DNA of 35,527 bases. Origin: an uncultured Odoribacter sp. GTDB taxonomy: Bacteria; Bacteroidota; Bacteroidia; Bacteroidales; Marinifilaceae. The stretch covers positions 1 to 35,527 of the forward strand of contig CAJJNP010000010.1 in assembly GCA_905193145.1 (NCBI GenBank). The letters are read 5' to 3'. Position numbers and translations under genes: made by a program. The notes under the pieces are model-generated. The model saw only the letters and a program-made list of their open reading frames with translations, was not told where the DNA came from and did not search any database. Below, in pieces: positions 25,905 to 34,256 of the stretch; within the stretch, counting starts at the first letter, position 1, and each line of letters begins with the position of its first letter.

Positions 25905-26693
25905 ATGCTTTTAGCCAAAGACGGTATTTTTCCCATCACCAAAGACCAATACGGACAGTCTCTTACAGAAAGTCCTGCCTCAGGCTTTACATTTCCCGGA
26001 ACCATTCAGGGCGAAGGCAAATTATGTGGCATACCCTCACTGTTCATCCGCCTTGCCGGTTGCAACCTGCATTGCCGTTGGCAAATGGAAGATGGCAGTT
26101 TCTCCCCATGCGACACAACGTATGCAGCCTATGAGGTGAAAGGTGCATATCCAATGGATACTGAAGACATTTATAAAACAATATTGCAAAATAGCGATGC
26201 CATCAACCATATTGTCGTAACAGGAGGAGAACCTCTACTTCAAGCAAATGAACTAAAAACACTGTGCCACAAATTAAAGCAGGATAACAAATTCCATATC
26301 ACCTTGGAAACGAACGCTACGATATTTGATGAAAATGTAGCCAACTATATTGATCTTTTCAGCATGTCACCCAAATTGGCAAGCTCCCAAGGCTCTCAAT
26401 CTGCTGTTTCGGTGGAAACAATACAAGCCTATGTCAGCTATACGCAAGAACATCATAAAGATTTTCAGCTGAAATTCGTCTACTCATGCGAAAAGGATAT
26501 CGAAGAAATTGAAAAGATTCTTTCGCATATCCGGGGATGGCATCCGGAAGATATTCTGCTTATGCCACTTGGAGGGACGGTTGATGCAATGCGAAGAAAT
26601 ATGATTTCAACACTAAAATACTGCATTCGGAATGGATGGAGATTCTGTGACAGACTTCACCTATCGTTATTTGGAGAAAAAGCAGGTGTCTAA
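25905..26693 (+). CDS. queE: 7-carboxy-7-deazaguanine synthase (radical SAM)
   Basis: Radical SAM enzyme that rearranges 6-carboxytetrahydropterin to 7-carboxy-7-deazaguanine. The frame extends upstream into queD, but ATG 25905 gives the proper QueE N-terminus (TFPGTIQGEGKLCGIPSLFIRLAGCN, seen as separate blocks) and starts 10 bases after queD. The cluster cysteines are Cys53, Cys57 and Cys69, spaced CX3CX11C rather than the usual CX3CX2C, with the insertion RWQMEDGSFSP. The remaining radical SAM landmark is VVTGGEPLLQ. The 262-residue length is normal for QueE. It is convergent with recQ, 11 bases apart. Confidence 0.93.
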   Translation: MLLAKDGIFPITKDQYGQSLTESPASGFTFPGTIQGEGKLCGIPSLFIRLAGCNLHCRWQMEDGSFSPCDTTYAAYEVKGAYPMDTEDIYKTILQNSDAINHIVVTGGEPLLQANELKTLCHKLKQDNKFHITLETNATIFDENVANYIDLFSMSPKLASSQGSQSAVSVETIQAYVSYTQEHHKDFQLKFVYSCEKDIEEIEKILSHIRGWHPEDILLMPLGGTVDAMRRNMISTLKYCIRNGWRFCDRLHLSLFGEKAGV

Positions 26694-26704
26694 ACTCATT
26701 CATT

Positions 26705-28603
26705 TCAACGTTTCAATGCCAAGACTGTAGGCGTTTTATAAACGATTTTTCCATCTTCAAGCAATACTCTGATACCTTCAAGAACATACTCCCTCTTGAC
26801 CGGTATCAGATGCACCAATGCATTTATCTCCTTGTCAGACTCTTGCAAATAAGTAAGGATCATCCGGTATACCTGCCGCCTGTCAACCCGCCCGACAGCC
26901 TTTTTCTGTTCCAGACAGTAATCACATACACCACAGGGAATTGTTTCATTTTGTCCAAAGTAATCCATCAAATAAAGCTGCCTACATTTTTCATCTTCTT
27001 GTATATACCCGATCATCTTCTCGACCTTGGCAGCATACGACAGCTTTCTGTCTGCATAGGCTTCTCGTCCGATATGTAAATAAGACTCCGGCACCCGAGG
27101 CTGGTGATAAACGATATAAGGCCGGTCATTACCCGGGATATAACTGACAATCTTACGACGGGCAAGTCCCAGCAGTGCCTGATAAATATCCTCCCGCGTC
27201 ACTCCCAGCCGCTCGGCAATCCACTCTTCCTCAATAAATGCATATTGCACAAATATCCCGGAGTAAGTGCGGAGCAGTAACTCAACCAATCCTTCATTCA
27301 AAGAAGTCTGCAAATCCACCTTATACAACTGGTCGCGCAACACTAAAAAACTGATACGGGAACAAGAATGCACCTCTGTGGTACACTCCAGATAACCTGC
27401 CACCTGCAACACACCGATAGCAGCCAGCGTCTGAACATACTCCAATTTATAGGTCTTGACAAATAAATCCGGATTGAACTCAAAGGCAAAACCACCGCCT
27501 GCCCCCTCCTCCAACTGAAAGAAATTGCCGAGCAAACGGTACACCTCCCGAATAAATTTGACATCAGGGAAATTCTTATCCACCCTCTTCTTTAAAGCCG
27601 TAAGCGTAGCCTCATTATAAAGCAAAACGGCATACGCCCGTTTGCCATCACGACCGGCACGGCCTGCTTCCTGAAAATAAGCTTCGGGACTATCCGGAAT
27701 ATCAAAATGAACGACAAGCCGTACATCCGGTTTGTCAATACCCATACCAAACGCATTCGTCGCCACGATTACAGGAGTTTCGCCTCGTTTCCACACTTCC
27801 TGCTTTACACTACGCTGCAACGATGACAAGCCTGCGTGGTAATAATCGGCATGTATGCCTTTTTTGCCAAGGAAATCAGCCAATTCCTCTGCCGTTGCCC
27901 GCTTCCGCACATAAACAATCGCCCCGCCTTGCACCGATGCCAAAATATGCAACAACTCACCTAATTTATCATTCGCCTTACGGACTACATAAGAGATATT
28001 CTCACGCCGGAAACTTTTGGAAAGCACATGAGGCTCTGCAAACTTCAACTGCCTCTGAATATCTTCTGCCACCTGAGGCGTTGCCGTAGCCGTCAAAGCC
28101 AACACCGCCACCTGAGGGAAAAGAGAGCGAATTTCAGCAATCCGAAGATAAGAGGGTCTGAAATCATATCCCCATTGCGAAATACAGTGCGCTTCATCAA
28201 CGGCCAGCAGCGAAAGATGCATCCTCTTCAGGTATTCTCTGAAACGTTCGGAAGCCAGTCGCTCGGGAGATACATACAAAAATTTAATCCGATCGGCCAA
28301 GGCTTTATTCAAAACAGATTTCACCTCCTCCGCCTGCCGTCCTGTATAAACAGCCTCTGCTTCAATGCCTCTTTTCTTCAACTCCTCGACCTGGTCTTTC
28401 ATCAAAGCAATCAAAGGAGTCACCACCATACAAATCCCCTCCAATACCATGCCGGGCACCTGGTAAGTGATAGACTTGCCACCACCCGTCGGCATCAAAG
28501 CAAGCGTATCCCTCCCCGACAGAACCGAACGGATAATGTCTTCCTGCAAAGGACGGAACTCATCATATCCCCAATATTGCTTTAAAATCCGGTGAATATC
28601 CAT
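26705..28603 (-). CDS. recQ: RecQ-family ATP-dependent DNA helicase
   Basis: 3'-to-5' superfamily 2 helicase for recombination and replication-fork repair. The 632-residue protein has Walker A MPTGGGKS (residues 37-44), motif II VDEAHCISQWG (DEAH, about 136-139), motif III LTATAT, and motif VI QEAGRAGRDG. The RQC region carries a zinc site (CRQLYLMDYF...CGVCDYC). After a winged-helix-like region the protein ends; no HRDC domain is visible. It is shorter at the C-terminus than the larger RecQ of many Bacteroidales (over 700 residues), so it may be a second RecQ paralogue. Confidence 0.94.
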   Translation of the reverse strand: MDIHRILKQYWGYDEFRPLQEDIIRSVLSGRDTLALMPTGGGKSITYQVPGMVLEGICMVVTPLIALMKDQVEELKKRGIEAEAVYTGRQAEEVKSVLNKALADRIKFLYVSPERLASERFREYLKRMHLSLLAVDEAHCISQWGYDFRPSYLRIAEIRSLFPQVAVLALTATATPQVAEDIQRQLKFAEPHVLSKSFRRENISYVVRKANDKLGELLHILASVQGGAIVYVRKRATAEELADFLGKKGIHADYYHAGLSSLQRSVKQEVWKRGETPVIVATNAFGMGIDKPDVRLVVHFDIPDSPEAYFQEAGRAGRDGKRAYAVLLYNEATLTALKKRVDKNFPDVKFIREVYRLLGNFFQLEEGAGGGFAFEFNPDLFVKTYKLEYVQTLAAIGVLQVAGYLECTTEVHSCSRISFLVLRDQLYKVDLQTSLNEGLVELLLRTYSGIFVQYAFIEEEWIAERLGVTREDIYQALLGLARRKIVSYIPGNDRPYIVYHQPRVPESYLHIGREAYADRKLSYAAKVEKMIGYIQEDEKCRQLYLMDYFGQNETIPCGVCDYCLEQKKAVGRVDRRQVYRMILTYLQESDKEINALVHLIPVKREYVLEGIRVLLEDGKIVYKTPTVLALKR

Positions 28604-28634
28604 GAATTTTATCTACTGAAAATTATCTCCGCAG

Positions 28635-28642
28635 CAAAGATA
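28635..28642 (-). promoter_or_regulatory. Putative recQ promoter -7 element
   Basis: TATCTTTG on the minus strand, 31 bases before the recQ ATG. It is an exact TAnnTTTG match. Confidence 0.5.
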
Positions 28643-28663
28643 CAAAGGAATTGAATTTTGAAA

Positions 28664-28693
28664 TTGAAATTTGAAAATTATTTACTACTTTCG
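28664..28693 (+). promoter_or_regulatory. Putative promoter of the SurA-OstA operon
   Basis: TTG (28664-28666), then 19 bases, then TACTTTCG (28686-28693), one mismatch from TAnnTTTG. It ends 16 bases before ATG 28710, and it supports that start over the upstream ATG at 28671. Confidence 0.45.
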
Positions 28694-28709
28694 CCCGAAT
28701 ATAACAAGT

Positions 28710-29555
28710 ATGAATAGGATGAGACATATAATCGCTTTTACGGTAATCTTCACATTGTTTTCGTGCCAGCGGAAACAACCCCAAGAGCAGCCTGTCGTAC
28801 AGGTATTTGAAAGTATGCTGTATCCTTCAGAATTATCAGAGTTTATTCCTAAAGGGACTTCACCCGAAGACAGCGTCATCTTTGCTCAAAATTTTGTCCG
28901 CAACTGGGTGACACAAAAACTTCTCTTGCACAAAGCCATTGAAAACCTATCATTCGAACAGCACAAGATACAGAAGCAAGTGGAAGAATACCGCACCTCC
29001 CTGTTGATTCATGAATACAAGCGCAAATTGATAGAACAACGTCTCAAAGACGATATAAACGAAATTGAAATAGAAGAATATTACCGGAAAAACGAACAGA
29101 ACTTTGTATTATCCACCCCCATAGCCAAGGTTGTATTCTGCATCATCCCCAAAAATGCTCCCAACCAGAAGCAATTGAGGAAATGGTTCCTCTCGGACAA
29201 AGAAGAAGACCAGGACAAACTGGAAGACTATTGCCTGAGCAATGCCAAAAAATACGACCGTTTCAACGACCGCTGGATAGAAGCAAAATTCCTGCTGAAT
29301 CTCATTCCCGGAGACCCCCAGGCATTGTCCAACGAAATATTCACACGCAAGAATATAGAAAAGGAAGACAAAAACAATTTCTACTATTTGAAAATCAAAG
29401 AATTAAAAAAAGAACAAACCATAGCACCCCTTGATTACGTGAGAGATGAAATTGTATTGATTCTAAAAAATAAAAAGAAATTACAGTTTGAACATGAATT
29501 AGAAAAACTGATTAATGAAGAAGGGCGACAGAAAAAGTATGTAAAATTTCACTAA
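28710..29555 (+). CDS. SurA-like periplasmic chaperone lipoprotein with degenerate PPIase domain
   Basis: A 281-residue protein. The frame is open from 28671, but ATG 28710 places a lipoprotein signal (MRHIIAFTVIFTLFSC, Cys19) correctly and lies after the likely promoter. The mature protein is a long-helix, charged SurA/PrsA-type chaperone body (INEIEIEEYYRKNEQNF is the typical linker into a parvulin domain). The following region (about 130-215) resembles a parvulin PPIase but lacks a convincing catalytic pattern such as the GGxLG motif. It is the first of three genes for outer-membrane assembly. A chaperone role for envelope proteins is inferred from similarity and context. Confidence 0.75.
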   Translation: MNRMRHIIAFTVIFTLFSCQRKQPQEQPVVQVFESMLYPSELSEFIPKGTSPEDSVIFAQNFVRNWVTQKLLLHKAIENLSFEQHKIQKQVEEYRTSLLIHEYKRKLIEQRLKDDINEIEIEEYYRKNEQNFVLSTPIAKVVFCIIPKNAPNQKQLRKWFLSDKEEDQDKLEDYCLSNAKKYDRFNDRWIEAKFLLNLIPGDPQALSNEIFTRKNIEKEDKNNFYYLKIKELKKEQTIAPLDYVRDEIVLILKNKKKLQFEHELEKLINEEGRQKKYVKFH

Positions 29556-29647
29556 ATACATGCAGATTCAACGCCTGTTAAACAAAAATATTATAGCTTA
29601 GAAGCCTCAAATGAAAGTCTAATACAGCAAATTATAACAAATAGTAT

Positions 29648-30991
29648 ATGAAAAAGTATTTATTATTGCTTATTTTATGCGTCCAGGCCGGTTTTCTGAC
29701 GGCACAAAAAAATGTTGTGGACAAAATCGTAGCCATCGTGGGTGAAGAGATTATCCTGAAATCGGATATAGAAAATGCCTATCTGCAAGAACAAGGGCAA
29801 GGCCTTGTATCTTCCTCTTCCGACTACAAGACCGAGCTTTTGGAAAAACAACTGATTCAAAAACTGCTTTTGGCACAGGCACAGATAGACAGTATATCGG
29901 TGACAGAAGAACAAGTTGAAAACGCTGTTGCCAACCGCATTGAGTATTTTATCAGCAACATCGGCTCACAGGAACGTCTTGAGGCCTATTTCGGTAAATC
30001 ACTGGAAGAAATCAAAGACGATATGCGCGGACCGCTACGCGAATTGCTGATAACGGAACAGATGCAACAAAAAATCGTAGAGAAGATACGCATCACCCCT
30101 TCGGAGGTAAGAAGTTATTTCAAACGGTTGCCCAAAGACAGCCTGCCGGAAATGCCGGACCGTTACGAATTGCAGCAAATCGTGCTTCGTCCCCGCATCA
30201 GTGACGCAGAGAAAGAGCGCATACGTGAACGTCTGCGCGAATACCGCGAACAGATTCTGAAAGGCGAAAAAACATTCAACACGCTTGCCGTGCTCTATTC
30301 GGAAGACCCCGGTTCAGCCACCCGTGGCGGAGAATTAGGCTATATTCCCCGCAATCAACTGGATCCTGCTTTTGCCGAAGCAGCATTCAACTTGAAACCC
30401 GGCAAAATCTCAAAGATTGTCGAATCGGAATTCGGTTTCCACATCATCCAGCTTATCGACCGTCAGGGAGAAAAAATCAATGTACGGCACATTCTTCTGC
30501 AACCTAAAATCGCAGAAGAAGAAAAAGAAGAGGCACTACTCCGTCTGGATACCATCCGTCAATATATCAATGAAAACAAGATGACATTTGAAGAAGCCGC
30601 CATGTATTTCTCTTCAGACAAGCAGACTCGCAACAACGGAGGTCTGGTGGCAGACCCACAAACCAGTGAATCCCGCATCGCACGCGCCAACATTCCCGGA
30701 GAGATGGCAAAAGAAATCAACAGCCTGAAAGTGGGCGAAGTATCCATGCCTTTTGTCACACATTCGGAAAGAGGTCAGGAAGAATACAAAATCGTAAAAG
30801 TAAAGGAATTCTACCCACGCCACCGTGCCAACCTTGAAGACGACTGGCAAAACTTCGAACTGATGCTGACCAATGAGAAGCAGATGGACAAACTGGAAAA
30901 ATGGGTTAAAGAAAAACAGGCAAACACCTATATCCATATCGATGAAGAATACCGGAAAGGCAAATTCAGATATGATGGTTGGATAAAATAA
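29648..30991 (+). CDS. surA: SurA-like peptidylprolyl isomerase with two PPIase domains
   Basis: Periplasmic chaperone/isomerase for outer-membrane beta-barrel proteins. The 447-residue protein has a signal peptide (residues 1-19, cut after ...FLTAQ) and a SurA N-domain (VVDKIVAIVGEEIILKSDI). Two parvulin domains follow: about 173-275 with YELQQIVLRP, SEDPGSATRGGELGYI and FGFHIIQLID, and about 278-385 with VRHILLQP and SSDKQTRNNGGLV. This order (N-domain, P1, P2) matches SurA. It lies 92 bases after the preceding lipoprotein gene and 19 bases before the OstA-like gene, consistent with one envelope-biogenesis operon. Confidence 0.93.
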   Translation: MKKYLLLLILCVQAGFLTAQKNVVDKIVAIVGEEIILKSDIENAYLQEQGQGLVSSSSDYKTELLEKQLIQKLLLAQAQIDSISVTEEQVENAVANRIEYFISNIGSQERLEAYFGKSLEEIKDDMRGPLRELLITEQMQQKIVEKIRITPSEVRSYFKRLPKDSLPEMPDRYELQQIVLRPRISDAEKERIRERLREYREQILKGEKTFNTLAVLYSEDPGSATRGGELGYIPRNQLDPAFAEAAFNLKPGKISKIVESEFGFHIIQLIDRQGEKINVRHILLQPKIAEEEKEEALLRLDTIRQYINENKMTFEEAAMYFSSDKQTRNNGGLVADPQTSESRIARANIPGEMAKEINSLKVGEVSMPFVTHSERGQEEYKIVKVKEFYPRHRANLEDDWQNFELMLTNEKQMDKLEKWVKEKQANTYIHIDEEYRKGKFRYDGWIK

Positions 30992-31010
30992 AAGAGCTGA
31001 TAGATAGAAC

Positions 31011-32549
31011 ATGTTTAAATCAATGACAGCCAAAGCAGTTTGTCTGCTTATGTGTATATGCGGTTTTCTCCGGATGGCTTCCGGTCAGGAGAAAACCCAA
31101 ATCAATATTATAAGTACCGACTCGCTTGCCTTTGCCAAATATGCAAAAGATCCCAACCGGTTTATCGGCAATGTCAAGCTCACCCACAAAGACATGGTCA
31201 TGACCTGCGACAGTCTGTACCAATATGCCGACAGCAACTATATCGAAGCTTTCGGGCGTGTACATGCCGTGCAAAACGACACCCTGAATCTTTGGGGCGA
31301 TTTTCTGTATTACTACGGGAACACCGGCAAAGCAAAAGTCCGCAAGAATGTCGTCATGCAGAATCCGACGCTTACGCTTACCACCGATTCGCTCAACTAT
31401 GACATGGAAACCCGTGTCGGACACTATTTCAACGGCGGTACAATCAAAGATAGCGTCAACACGCTTATCAGTGACATCGGCTACTATTTTGTACGGATGA
31501 ACGAACTGTTTTTCAAAGACAGCGTCAAGGTGTACACCTCGCAATACGACCTGTTCTCCGACACGTTGAAATACCGTACCGACAGCAAACTGATTACCAT
31601 TCTGGGGCCCACCCACATTGTAGGAGAAAACAGGACGTTATATTCTGAAAACGGCTGGTATAATTCCCTTACCTCCCATGCAGAACTATACAAAAACAAT
31701 ATCCTAAACTATAACACTTACACCGGCAGTTCGGACACCATTGTCGTGGACAGCGTTTCCGGCACAGCCATCATGCGACAGCATATACATTTGTATGACA
31801 CAGTCAACAAAGTGATAGTCGAAGGCAATTACGGCGAGGTCCTTAAAAATAATGATTATGCTTTCGTAACGGATAGAGCATTGTTAATACTGGTCGGCCA
31901 GTCGGATTCATTGTTTGTACACGGCGACACCCTATCCATCAACAAGGATTCAGCAGGCTATAATGTAATGAAAGCCTATCACCATACCAAATTCTACAGC
32001 ATGGATCTACAGGGAGTCTGCGACTCGATGGTATTCCCGACAGCAGATTCGACCGTATATCTATACAAAGAACCTGTTGTATGGGCTAGCGGCAACCAAT
32101 TGACAGCAACAGAAATCAGTATGCACATGAAAGACAATCAAGTGGATATCTTTGACATGAAAAACAAAGCCATGATTGTCAATCCGGTAGATTCAACGAT
32201 GTACAAACTGCTCCCCGACCAACGCGGAGTCTTGTTCAACCAAATCAAAGGACGAGATATGCGTGGCTATGTCAAAAACAACGAGCTTTACCTCATGATG
32301 GTAAACGGCAGCGGAGAATCCATCTTCTACCCCGACGACAAAGGATTCATCATCGGTCTGAACAAAGCCATGAGCTCGACTATCAAAATAGAGCTTGAAA
32401 ATAAAAAAATAAAGGACATCATCTTTATCACAAAAGTTGAAGGGACCTTGAATCCGCTACTCCTGGTGAAACCGGAAGACAGGGAACTTAAAGATTTCCA
32501 CTGGCACATTGATAAAAAGCCACTACAGAAAGAGGATATATTCCACTAA
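31011..32549 (+). CDS. OstA/LptA-like LPS transport protein
   Basis: A 512-residue protein with a signal peptide (about residues 1-24, cut near ASGQ). The N-terminal half is an OstA/LptA-type beta-jellyroll with the expected repeating pattern: ADSLAFAKY..., FIGNVKLTHKDMVMTCDSLY, FGRVHAVQNDTLNLWGDFLYY, KVRKNVVMQNPTLTLTTDSLNY. Such domains form the periplasmic bridge that carries lipopolysaccharide to LptD. The longer C-terminal half continues with similar strands (SGTAIMRQHIHLYD, DSLFVHGDTLSI, ASGNQLTATEISM) that may be a second OstA domain, as is common in Bacteroidetes. The family is abbreviated LptA in some annotations; it is not the LptD barrel. Confidence 0.88.
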   Translation: MFKSMTAKAVCLLMCICGFLRMASGQEKTQINIISTDSLAFAKYAKDPNRFIGNVKLTHKDMVMTCDSLYQYADSNYIEAFGRVHAVQNDTLNLWGDFLYYYGNTGKAKVRKNVVMQNPTLTLTTDSLNYDMETRVGHYFNGGTIKDSVNTLISDIGYYFVRMNELFFKDSVKVYTSQYDLFSDTLKYRTDSKLITILGPTHIVGENRTLYSENGWYNSLTSHAELYKNNILNYNTYTGSSDTIVVDSVSGTAIMRQHIHLYDTVNKVIVEGNYGEVLKNNDYAFVTDRALLILVGQSDSLFVHGDTLSINKDSAGYNVMKAYHHTKFYSMDLQGVCDSMVFPTADSTVYLYKEPVVWASGNQLTATEISMHMKDNQVDIFDMKNKAMIVNPVDSTMYKLLPDQRGVLFNQIKGRDMRGYVKNNELYLMMVNGSGESIFYPDDKGFIIGLNKAMSSTIKIELENKKIKDIIFITKVEGTLNPLLLVKPEDRELKDFHWHIDKKPLQKEDIFH

Positions 32550-32558
32550 AACCGCATG

Positions 32559-32595
32559 GCGCAATGAGAAATTTCACTCGTTGCGCTTTCTTTTT
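32559..32595 (+). terminator. Intrinsic terminator after the SurA-OstA operon
   Basis: GCGCAATGAG (32559-32568) pairs with CTCGTTGCGC (32577-32586) with one T-G pair and an 8-base loop, followed by TTTCTTTTTG. It starts 10 bases after the operon's last stop. Confidence 0.8.
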
Positions 32596-32639
32596 GCCCT
32601 CTTCTCTCCTTCTTTCCTCCCACTCAAATATATGACACC

Positions 32640-32701
32640 TATATATCAAAGATAACACAACTATAAGACAAAGATAACAGCTTGTTATCTTTGTCTTATA
32701 G
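32640..32701. repeat. Palindromic three-half-site intergenic element, copy 2
   Basis: A 19-base-arm inverted repeat (CTATAAGACAAAGATAACA at 32661-32679 and its complement at 32683-32701, 3-base centre), preceded by a third direct half-site TATATATCAAAGATAACA at 32640-32657. This is the inverted homologue of the element at 6663-6723, with the arm base T replaced by A and the partner arm base changed to match. The 345-base gap 32550-32894 also contains the terminator of the previous operon (32559-32595), AACGGGATAA at 32749-32758 (also at 6805-6814), and a run of seven G at 32808-32814. No gene is seen in the gap. Confidence 0.8.
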
Positions 32702-32894
32702 TTACCCTATATTTAAGTTGGAAATGTATGAGATTTGAACAGGAGAGAAACGGGATAAATATCAGCCCCAAAGTACATCAGACTTTAATATTTTAACACT
32801 TATTAACGGGGGGGTAAATTAAATAATTTGTATATTGCGAGCGGAAGGAACAAATAACCGACCGGCTATTTTATGAACATTAATCTTACCGATT

Positions 32895-34235
32895 ATGAAA
32901 AATACATTTGACTTTATCCCCTCCGCAGAGGAAGCCAGACGGCAGCCCGTCCGCAGGGAAATCTATGAACAAAGTGTAGATCTATACAATGAAGGGAAGC
33001 ATCTGGAGGCATTTCACTGCCTTTTGGACTATCTGAATGATGGATTCCGCACCAGATTCGGAAACGATAGCGGAACCGAGTTTCATATCCCCCATGGTTC
33101 TATTGTGGTAGACATCCGCATTCACGACGGAATCATGCACATCGAGGCAGACTTCCTGAACCTGCCCGAAAAAGGACGTGTCGCCATGCTCCGACAGGTG
33201 GCAGACCTGAACATCAACAAACTGTTGCTGGCGGGTTTCATAAAAGAAGAAGACCGGTTGAAAATGCGCTATGTGACACCGCTTAATCAAAGCCATCCTC
33301 ACAAAATATACGGAGTGCTCCAGAATATCTGTTATGTAGGCGACCGTTTCGATGATGAATTCTGTACCCAATTCGGAGCTACCCGCTGTTATGAACCGCA
33401 GGTGACACCTTATCCGGCAGAGACCGCAGATCAAGTGTATGAAGGAATCCAATCTTTGGGTAGGGCTGCACTGAATGCCTTGAACGAATATAATTCTGCA
33501 CGGCACTACGGTTACTCCTGGAATGTGCTTGACACCACCTTCTACCAGATAGCCTATTTTGCCAATCCGCAGGGACAGTTCAGCAACAACCTTGAAAAAG
33601 CAATCGATGATATGGATGCCGAACGTCCGGTAGAAGAACTTGTATCCAAAGGGATGGACTATCTCAAAAAACTACTTGCCACTCCCAAAGAAGCACTGGC
33701 TGAAGACTTGTATTTTGCAGACAAGCTGGTTTCAAACCGCCGAAGCGCATCACTCCAGACCATACAGGAAATTTTCAAAGATGTATATGAAGAAGCAACC
33801 GAAGCTGTCCAGTCGGGAGATTTCGAACGAGCAGCTGTACGGATGCTCTACATCATCTATGAAACCTACTACTATAACGACATACCCGAAGAAATCAGCT
33901 TGATGCTGACCCATGCACTGAAGGCATCCGGAGGACAACCCTTGGAACAGGCAGCCCGCACGCTCTATGAAACCCTGGACAACATCATGGAGGGAGACCT
34001 TTCCGGCAGTACACTCTATTCCTGTGCCGACAATCCGATAGCCGGCCGGATGATGGAGCAGGCAGTCGGTGCCGCCCAAGCCATGCAACAAAAGATAACA
34101 GAAAAAATGAGCGGAAGCGATATTGTCGAATTACAACAGAAAATGGTGGAAGCCATGACGCGTGGCGACATGGCGGAATATACCCGGCTTGCCGGAGAGC
34201 TTCAGCAAAAGATGATGAACGGTCTATTTAATTAA
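32895..34235 (+). CDS. Uncharacterised protein with YbjN/type III chaperone-like domain
   Basis: A 446-residue, signal-free, probably cytoplasmic protein that I cannot assign to a named family. Residues about 25-50 look helical and TPR-like (IYEQSVDLYNEGKHLEAFHCLLDYLNDG). Residues about 60-165 show the strand-helix pattern of the YbjN/type III secretion chaperone-like fold (SIVVDIRIHDGIMHIEADF, then LRQVADLNINKLLLAGFI, then a YVTPLNQSH... strand). The C-terminal half is helical and ends in a Met/Gln-rich region (MMEQAVGAAQAMQQ, VELQQKMVEAM). It precedes the protease gene by 21 bases, so the two are co-transcribed. The role is unknown; a chaperone or adaptor for the protease is inference. Confidence 0.7.
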   Translation: MKNTFDFIPSAEEARRQPVRREIYEQSVDLYNEGKHLEAFHCLLDYLNDGFRTRFGNDSGTEFHIPHGSIVVDIRIHDGIMHIEADFLNLPEKGRVAMLRQVADLNINKLLLAGFIKEEDRLKMRYVTPLNQSHPHKIYGVLQNICYVGDRFDDEFCTQFGATRCYEPQVTPYPAETADQVYEGIQSLGRAALNALNEYNSARHYGYSWNVLDTTFYQIAYFANPQGQFSNNLEKAIDDMDAERPVEELVSKGMDYLKKLLATPKEALAEDLYFADKLVSNRRSASLQTIQEIFKDVYEEATEAVQSGDFERAAVRMLYIIYETYYYNDIPEEISLMLTHALKASGGQPLEQAARTLYETLDNIMEGDLSGSTLYSCADNPIAGRMMEQAVGAAQAMQQKITEKMSGSDIVELQQKMVEAMTRGDMAEYTRLAGELQQKMMNGLFN

Positions 34236-34256
34236 TCCCCATAAATTGAAACGGAA

